Shown: positions 56,769-64,000 of the stretch, one piece after another
Numbering within the stretch: position 1 is the stretch's first letter
Layout of the letters: each line of letters starts with the position of its first letter
Assembly (NCBI RefSeq): GCF_029962835.1
Contig: NC_080574.1
Location: 21,736,001-21,800,000 of the forward strand
Source: Magnolia sinica
Taxonomy: Eukaryota; Streptophyta; Magnoliopsida; Magnoliales; Magnoliaceae
Length of the DNA stretch: 64,000 nucleotides
Reading direction: 5' to 3'
Program-made: the position numbers and the translations under genes
Notes under the pieces: model-generated
The model's input: only the letters and a program-made list of their open reading frames with translations
Database searches by the model: none
What the model was told of the DNA's origin: nothing

Positions 56769-59197
56769 ATGGTGAGGGAAGGAGAGATGGAACTCAAAAT
56801 AGAAAAGGTAAGAGATCAACTGCTGTTTGATTTGTGCTTTTCTAATAATAGTATAGGGTTAGGTTCTAGGGAAGGTTTCAATATGGGTGTTCAATCAAAA
56901 ATGTTTCTTGTGACATGACCTACTTGAGTTTCCCGATTTACCTCATTTTCGGACTGATGTCTTAACATGAGCTGGTGAAACTGATGGACAGAGAGGATGT
57001 CACATGAACATGGTGATGCGGTTAGGGCTACCACCGCGGACCACTCCCTATTGGTGGGGCTTACCGGAACGTCGTGACCCCCATTTGGGTATAGGATCAT
57101 GTCTAATAGGGATTAGGTTTGGCTGGTATCTCTCTCTCATTTCTCACATATGGTTTTGTATTCTTCTCTGTTTGGTGGCTTCTTAAGATGGATGAGGATG
57201 AAGTGCAGATACAACGTCCTTCCCAATGCTCCAAAGACAATGGCCACATCGAAAGAACAGGTGGTCTTCATCAATTCAACTTCTGTGATTCTCTTTTACT
57301 CAGAACTAGTCTTTGGTTTGTTTCAAGTACTAGTGCTACTTACAATTAGCACCTGAGACTTGTTTTCCATGCTACCCAAATTCCAATTTGGGTTGCTACC
57401 AACAACGGTTTACAAGTTTATAAAAATCATTATCCATAGTTTTGGTAAATGGCATTGATAGAATTGAAATTTTCCTTGGTTGTAGGAGATGTTTGGACTA
57501 CAAGTGCCAGGGTAATCGGGGTTTCGATTGGTCCTGCAGTGCCGTTCCTGGCATGGGCCATTGCACAGCTGGGATGGATAGTAGGGCCGGCTCTCATGTT
57601 CCTGTTCTCCTTTGTGTTCTGCTACACTGCCACCCTCCTCGCTGATTGCTACCAGTTGAACCAAAGCTACAATAATGCTGTTCGGGCCAACCTTGGTAAT
57701 GATACTGCTTTCGTAACAGAATTTATCAATCGAAAACAGAAAAAATGGGAGAAAAATAACTGACCAATGTTGAATATTTCAGGTGAAGTCAAGGCTAAGA
57801 TATGTCGTGTGTTTGAATTCCTCTATCCGCTTGGCATGGCCATTGTTGCCATGATCACAGCGTCGATTAGCATGATGTATGTCCACCAATCATGGCCCAC
57901 TCTATTTATCCAATTCTCAGTTTTCTTGTCCCTTCATTGACATTCTGTTCCTTCCCATCAGGGCAATCAAACGGTCCGACTGCTTCCACGAGAGTGGAGA
58001 GAAGAACCCGTGCCACATGTCGAGCAATCTTTACATGATCATGCTCGGCGTCTCCGAGATCATCTTCTCTCAAATTCCCAATTTCGAGAAGAATCGTTGG
58101 GTCCGCTATATCACACCCATCATGTCCTTTATCTACTTATCTGTCGGCCTATGTCTCGGAGTAGCCCAGGTCGCAGGTTTGGATCTATTCTCTTTTGGAA
58201 TTCTGCAAACTAGAAGTGAAACAAACAGAATTACAATTCCAATAAAAAAGAATTGTAATATCTTATTCAATTCAATTTCCAAATTTGCTTTATTTTCAGC
58301 GAGGAGGAGCTTCAAAGGCAGCCTGACTGGAATAAGCATCGGCACAGTCACACAAACTCGAAAGATCTGGAGAAGCTTCCAAGCTGTCGGTGACATTGCA
58401 GCCTCCTACTCTCATCTGCCAATCCTCAACACGATACAGGTAATAATAGAAACATCATAAATGCCAATCATCTAATGCAATCTAACCCAAATGCCAATTC
58501 ACTCAAAATGGGGTTCCAATCTTGACAGAACACAATCAAATCCCCACCTTCAGAGGCCAAAACCATGAAGAAGGCCACCCTCCTCAGCCTCACCATCACA
58601 ACAGCCTACAAAACTCTCTGCTTCTGCATTGTCTATGCCACGTTCGGCGACTGCACTCCCACCACCCTCCTCGCCGGCTTTGGCTTCTACAACCCCTTCT
58701 GGCTGCTCGACTTCGGCAACATGGCAATCATCATCCACCTCGCCAGCGTCTACCAGCTCTGCTGCCGGCCCTTGTTTGCATTCGTCGAGAAGTGGGCCAT
58801 TCAAAGATGGCCCAACAGTGAATTTACCACAAGGGAGATCCCAGTCCCGATCCCCGGCTTCTGCACCTACAAACTCAATCTCTTCCGTCTGGTGTGGCGG
58901 TCCATCTTCGTCGTGGCCACTACCGTCATCTCCATGATCTTCCCATTCTCCAATGATGTAGCTGGAATGGTCGGTGGGCTAGGGTTTTGGCCACTTACCG
59001 TCTACTTCCCAGTAGAGATTTACATTGTACAGATGAAGATACCCAAGTGGAGTGTCGAGTGGGTGTGTCTCCAAATCCTCAGCTTGGCCTGCCTCATCTT
59101 CTCGGTGGCCGCTTTGGTGGGGTCCATTGCTGGCATGGTCTTTGATCTGAAGCCGTATCCACCGTTCAAGATCATCCGTTACGACCCCTTTGCCTAG
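56769..59197 (+). CDS. Amino acid permease (AAP-type, AAAP family), copy 3, intact
   Basis: Predicted exons: 56,769-56,807 (optional), 57,188-57,260, 57,486-57,695, 57,783-57,876, 57,962-58,176, 58,300-58,439 and 58,529-59,197. All are GT-AG and the frame is open throughout. 466 residues from ATG 57,188, or 479 with the small exon. Family marks: [54 protein letters not shown] and A-K-T-M-K-K-A. Odd: the loop after TM2 is eight codons shorter than in copies 1 and 2, which removes the usual [10 protein letters not shown] stretch. The G-G-V-K-V-K-I-C-G motif reads G-E-V-K-A-K-I-C-R, and the following G-Y is V-A. Probably still folds as a transporter; its activity is uncertain. Confidence 0.92.
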
Positions 59198-59404
59198 CCA
59201 TTCCACTTCTGGTCTTCAAAGCCAACGGTAGATAATATATAGTGGTCATGTACAAGATTGACAACCATCTATTATGGCCCACAATCACGATGGTTCATGA
59301 TTCTATGTTATCCTCCTCTCAAGTGGACGGCGGAGAGAGGTCTGACCCTTTCCATCGTCGACGAGATAGCTGCCCCGACAATTTACGACCGAGTTGCCTA
59401 CTGA
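59198..59404. other. 3' flank of AAP copy 3
   Basis: No conserved gene; the short ORF 59,242-59,505 runs into the next repeat. Confidence 0.4.
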
Positions 59405-59760
59405 TTCGGTGGTCTAACTATGTGGGGCCAACCGTCATGTATATGTTTTATCCACGCTGTACATCCGTTTTGCCAGCTCATTTTAGGCCTAGAGCCCAAA
59501 AATGAGTCAGATCAAAAGCTCAAGTGGGCCACACCTCAAGAAACGGTTGGATAATGACGCACACCATTGAAACGTTCCTAGGGCCACCATGTTGTTTATT
59601 TGCCATCCAATCCATATTTATAAAGTGATTTAAACCAGGATGAATGGAAAATTCAAATATCAAGTGGATCCAAAATTTGAGCTGTAAAAACGGATGAACA
59701 TAAAGGATAAAACAAATAAATCACAGTGGTCCTATAAAGCTTAGGACCCTGGGGCTGCAT
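59405..59760. repeat. Foldback repeat F1 (copy 7)
   Basis: Left half complete (gtggggccaaccgtcatgta, cattttaggcctagagccca, ctcaagtgggccacacctca); right half shortened. Confidence 0.65.
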
Positions 59761-60220
59761 GCAATCGGTGTCCATCCAAGTGGACCATCTAAATATTCTT
59801 TCTTTAAAATAAGTACGGTCTATTTAGTATGTGGACCAGGATGTTAGAAATGTATCTAAGCAGGCCATCAAGAAATATTCTTGCGTCAAAATAAGTAGGG
59901 AATTCATTCAACACTTAAGCTTCGGATCTGCTTCATTCTAGAAGCGTTGGCCACGTAAGAATGCTTCACCCAAGATTTTTCACCCGTTCCTTAAAGTGTG
60001 GTCCACTTGATGAGCCAACAAACTTGATTACTAAGGGGGGCATCTACACAGTGGTACCCATCCACTGAATGGATTAGATCAAGTACCAACTGCCTGCTGG
60101 AGCATGTGTGGCATAGTTATATCCACACTGTCCATCCACTTTATGGATTAGATCAAGTACCAACCGCCTGCTGGAGCATTTGTGGCATAGTTATATCCAC
60201 ACTGTCCATCCACTTTAGTG
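59761..60220. repeat. Unassigned DNA with a 74-bp tandem duplication
   Basis: atggattagatcaagtacca begins at 60,069 and again at 60,143; the unit also carries gcctgctggagcat and ggcatagttatatccacact, present twice. It leads straight into the next F1 copy. 59,761-60,050 is unassigned. Confidence 0.7.
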
Positions 60221-60580
60221 CATGGGCTCAAAATTGAGGCAAATCCAAAGCTGAAGTGGACAACAACATAGAAAGTAGTGGGGACATGACACCCACACTG
60301 AAACCTTCCTATGTCCCACCATGATGTTTATTTGTCATTCTACATGTTCATAAGGTCATATAGATGAAAGGAGAATACAAATATCAGCTTATCCAAAACA
60401 TCTCTGTACTCCTAGAGAAGTTTTCGATGATAGGCATTCAATCCCCACTACCTTTTGTGTAGTCCACTTATGCTTTGGATCTAATTCATTTTTTGCCCAT
60501 GCTCTAAAATTATCTTTAAGATGGATGGACAGTCTGAACACATACATCATTGACACACCGGTAAAACTTGGTGATATCAA
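60221..60580. repeat. Foldback repeat F1 (copy 8)
   Basis: From agtgcatgggctcaaaattg to ctgaacacatacatcattg; the left edge was altered by the tandem duplication. Confidence 0.6.
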
Positions 60581-60779
60581 CACAACACCGAGGGCGGTTT
60601 GTGTGGTGTGTGGCACACCAGGCAATCCGCTTCCATCAGCATTATGGAAACTAAATATTATGTTTCTACTTAATTGAGTAGGTTTACCTACTTAATTAAT
60701 TTTGAGTTACTTAATATAAGTGATTAGTAGTTGTTGATGGGAGATTAATTACATGCTTTGAAGTGGGTTGTCTATTATG

Positions 60780-61345
60780 TAAGGCCGGCTTTGGATGTGA
60801 GTCATTCATCATTAGGGGCCGACCTTTGATTTAAACTGTCTTCATGTGAGGCCCACTATAATATGAATCATTCATAATGTGGAGTCATCATCAATGTTAT
60901 TGTCCATCACGTGAGGCCCACTTTGGATGTCGATTGACCATTTATCATTAGGGGCCGACCTTTAATATAGACCATCCATTACGTGGGGCCTACCTTGATG
61001 GGGGTCATCCATCATGTAGGGCCCACCTTCAATGTCTACTATCCATTTTGTGGAGCCCACCATTGATGTGGATTGTCCCCACCTTCAATGTGAGTTTTTT
61101 TTATTATGTTGGGCTCACCTTCGATGTGAGTCATTCATCATTAGGGGTCAACCACCTATTTTATAGGGCCCAACTCGATATGGAACATTCATCATATGGA
61201 CTTATCAATGTTAATTTTTCATCATGTGTAGTTCACCTTTAATGTCCATTGCTCATCATGTGGTGCTCACCTTCCCGTCCATTATGTAGGCCACACTCAT
61301 GTGGGTTGTCCATCATACAAGGGCACTTTTGATATGAATTGCTCA
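60780..61345. repeat. Irregular tandem array of about 40-bp units
   Basis: Phrases like catcatgtagggcccacctt and caatgtctac alternate with cattaggggccgacctttg about 13 times. Not coding; the ORF 61,048-61,242 is produced by the array. Confidence 0.7.
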
Positions 61346-62326
61346 TTTTATGAGCATAAATAAAAGAGAGAAAACAAGAGTAAAAAGTCAAAAAAACAAG
61401 ATTTTTTTTTTTTTTTCCTGATACCTATAAACAACTTTAAGATGATAAGTTACCTTTAAAATGATAGTTACAAAATTAAACTTAAAAAATATTTTTTTTC
61501 AGGTAGAAAATTGTTACTTATGAGATGGTACTCAAATGGGCACTTAATTAATTTTAATGAGTAAAAGCTTTAATTCATTCGTTGGATGTTTGAGTCATCT
61601 AGCTCTACCAGCGTGACTTTGACAGTACCATATCTTGAGATGGTTGGTGCTACGGGACATAAAAATTGTACAGATGAAATTTTTTATTTAATTTAGTGGG
61701 TTTATCACAATTATTATTGCTATTATAAGATATGTACTAATTTGAGGTATTCAATATGATTTAATGAAATTCAAGTCCTATGAATATAACACAATTCCGA
61801 TGTATTTCAATTATAGCCTACTCAATACAATTAAGGGTTCCAATTACACTTTGTTTGAATATAATTATGAATTGGATTTTATCTCCAATTATAAGTTTCC
61901 AAATAAGCTTTAAAAGAACCATTAAAAGATAATGAAACTAATGGAAGGTGATTTTTTTTTTTTAATATTATTAAATCACAACCAATTTAAATGCTTAGGT
62001 ATAGAAGAAATCATAAATTCAAATGACATCAAAAGTTATTGATAATTTCATAAAAATAAGATATATGAAATGAAATAAGTTTTGGAAAAAATCAAAACAA
62101 CAAAAGCTATTATTAAAGTAAATGGCATACCATTAATTTTAAGTGTATATACAAGAGATGCTGAGTCATTGGCTGATGAAGTTGTTCAATAGAATTTTAA
62201 AAACTAAAAAAGGAACCAATGAGTATTTAAAAAGCCATACTATCTATTGTGGGGTTAGACTTATGAATCATACTGTAAAACTATACTAGGGCCCACGATA
62301 AATGTGAGAATATGTGTGTGGTTTGG
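61346..62326. other. A+T-rich intergenic DNA
   Basis: No gene, no recognised repeat apart from homopolymer T runs (61,402; 61,953). Short matches such as gatgataagttaccttt / aaaatgatagttac suggest decayed duplications. Confidence 0.4.
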
Positions 62327-62845
62327 GGTCGAGCTCATGGGAACTTCCCATGAGGTCGAGCTGTGTGGGTCCCACCGTGATGCATATCGAACATCTACCC
62401 CATCAATCAAATGCACCATTCCATGGTGTGCCTAGGGCTTAAAAATCAAGTCAATCCGTGACTTGTGTGGGCCACACCACATACGGAAGTTGAGAGGGGC
62501 TACCCTCCATTAAAACATTCATAATCACTTGTTGGGCCTACCCACCGAGATGTTGTTCACAAATCGAGCCCATCCATTATGTGTGTCCCACTTGGATGAG
62601 AGGTCGGTCCAAGTTTCAAATGCATCCAAATTTCAGGTGGGCCCTGCCAAGTGCTTTTATATGTTTTAAGCATGTCTTCACATGATTTTAGATGGTATGG
62701 CCCACCTGAGTTCAGTATACAGCTGGTTTTTGAGATATCCCATAATTTAAAGGGGTCTCATCAAATGCACAGTGTTGATGTTTGACACACATCATAGTGG
62801 GGCCCACACAGTTCGAAGTCATGGGAAGTTCCCATGAACCCGACC
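62327..62845. mobile_element. Foldback element with ~57-bp terminal inverted repeats (519 bp)
   Basis: The left end ggtcgagctcatgggaactt continues to ctgtgtgggtcccaccgtga. The right end, read on the other strand, is ggtcgggttcatgggaactt continuing to ctgtgtgggccccactatga. Each terminal repeat itself includes the palindrome atgggaacttcccat. The inner part is partly mirrored too (tgtgggccacaccaca; gtatggcccacctg). No ORF. I could not find a convincing target duplication. Confidence 0.75.
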
Positions 62846-62872
62846 GCATAGAACATTTTCCATATATATAGC

Positions 62873-62904
62873 TTATTGTTTATATATATATATATAAACA
62901 ATAA
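62873..62904. repeat. Perfect 32-bp AT palindrome
   Basis: ttattgttta, six further bases on each side of the centre made of TA, and taaacaataa: the arms are exact reverse complements. Confidence 0.85.
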
Positions 62905-64000
62905 ACTTAATTTCATTCCTAAAAAGTCTACCATGAAACTATTTTTCCCACTTAGACAACATATGGAAAATAGCTTATTGATAAATCGAGATCATTTTTG
63001 CACGAAGCAACCCTCTTGGTGGGCCAGCCTCGGATCACTTGTTGGGGTATAGATAGACTCATGCACCGAAAAAGAAAAAGGGAGCATTTGGCCAGACATT
63101 TCCTGTCTCGTCTTCGGTAAGCTTTTTACCTGTGCACTCAAAGGAAAAAACGAGTGGCCTTTTACTATACACCGAAAGGAAAAGGCAAGTGGTCCAGAAG
63201 CTTTTAACTGTAAGATAAAGCGAGTATTCGGACAGACACTTCCTGTATCTCCGGAGAAAAGCTTTTAGCTGTGCCAATGGACCATACCTCTGCACCCGGA
63301 AGTTGTATGCATAGAATGCGTGTAACTCAAATCCATCCGTCCAAATATTGGCCCAATAATAGATGGTCTATATAAACCAAAAATCACACGGATTTCCTGT
63401 CCTAAATGGCCCACTCTTGGGCACTTGTGGACAGTTGAAGTGAAAATCATTTAGAGCTTTGAATTTAACAAACGTCTACTAAGAAATTATAATAATATAA
63501 TTAAATCCTATTTTGGATTTATCACCTATACACAGCGTGCACCACATTTTGAATGCCTTGAGATAAGTTAGAGATATGGCACATGGTTAATCTTTGAGTG
63601 CATGAGCATGATCCAGCAAATCTATCAGAGTATAAAAAACTCCGCATCTTCCCGCGCAGTCGGTCGTTGGCTGGCCTTTCAGTTTCGGCCAACCGCCTGC
63701 AATGATACGTAGGAGTGATTTCTTGCCTCTATCGCGATTCAGGTTTCAGCGTATGACTTCGCTGCAACTGGAGCTCACATGATGAATGGTCAGATGATCA
63801 GAACCGTTTGTGTTGTGTAATATCTGTTATAACGACCACCATATGAAATTTATCGTGAATGGATGATTTTAGCCATCTCTATCTGTAGATGAATTTAGAA
63901 CAATTGAAATAAACATTTTCAATCACTCACGTTCAACTCTAAAGATCGAAGGTTAGGATCATTAAAGAAGCGTTATTATTGGTGAATCGGCTATATGTAG
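62905..64000. other. Unassigned DNA with a degenerate duplication
   Basis: 63,085-63,145 and 63,220-63,275 are two diverged copies of a phrase (catttggccagacatttcct / tattcggacagacacttcct, each followed by aagctttt.cctgtgc-like text). No gene motif in the ORFs at 63,059-63,295 or 63,265-63,450. Confidence 0.45.

Noticed and set aside
63059-63450. Minus-strand ORFs at the right edge
   Set aside because: Short, overlapping a duplicated non-coding phrase, no motif.

Overview
This is a 64 kb stretch of a flowering-plant nuclear genome. The evidence is spliced genes with GT-AG introns, amino acid permease genes of the plant AAP type, Ty1/copia and Ty3/gypsy retrotransposons, foldback MITE-like repeats and many microsatellites. 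The repeated foldback families rich in 'gtgggcccacc' remind me of magnoliid genomes, but that is an impression and not a proof. I see no rRNA, tRNA, CRISPR or prokaryotic feature.

The only host genes I can support are a small cluster of amino acid permease (AAAP/AAP) genes, all on the plus strand. AAP copy 1 (14.7-17.1 kb) and AAP copy 3 (56.8-59.2 kb) both have intact, fully spliced reading frames with matching exon structure. Copy 2 (17.7-19.5 kb) is a pseudogene. It has a destroyed first exon, lost splice sites and in-frame stops, a 696-bp repeat inserted in exon 5, and no exons 6-7. The upstream DNA of these genes is duplicated as well: blocks at about 4.1-7.4 kb, 48.4-50.4 kb and 54.0-56.5 kb are recognisably related.

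The rest is mostly transposable elements. From the left: (1) 1-3.9 kb, a decayed chromovirus-like gypsy element on the minus strand that runs off the window. (2) 4-7.4 kb, foldback repeats and duplicated flank. (3) 7,469-14,429, a copia element with both LTRs, inserted just upstream of AAP copy 1; the copy-3 upstream DNA shows the same site without the insertion. (4) 20.2-47.6 kb, a stack of nested insertions. A copia remnant (20,225-20,556 plus 46,972-47,555) was split by a minus-strand Tat-type gypsy element (20,557-46,971; 880-bp LTRs; target duplication tttgc). That element encodes gag, protease, RT, RNase H, a second RNase H and integrase, and has an antisense ORF region next to its 3' LTR. 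Its RT gene was then hit twice by very long (4.6-4.9 kb) solo LTRs of a Del/Tekay-like family, copy A (27,019-31,875; duplication cttga) and copy B (32,247-43,500; duplication catcc/caccc). Copy B was itself invaded by a short element C of the same family (34,215-38,721; duplication tatgt) and by a different solo LTR-like insertion D (39,863-41,985).

The most unusual object is element C. In place of a normal 5' LTR it carries a ~110+110 bp palindrome made from the last part (U5 end) of the LTR, so both outer ends of the integrated element are U5 ends, yet it has a clean 5-bp target duplication. Its internal region is only 422 bp, with PBS, a chromodomain fragment and a polypurine tract.

Other points: a newly delimited 0.7-kb repeat family with about 8-bp target duplications and no obvious terminal inverted repeats (18,637-19,332 and 52,613-53,331), a 118-bp hAT MITE (47,995-48,112), a 63-bp satellite-like array (28.9-29.2 kb), a 519-bp foldback element (62,327-62,845), and at least two families of dispersed foldback repeats. 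All alignments were made by eye; boundaries given as approximate are so.
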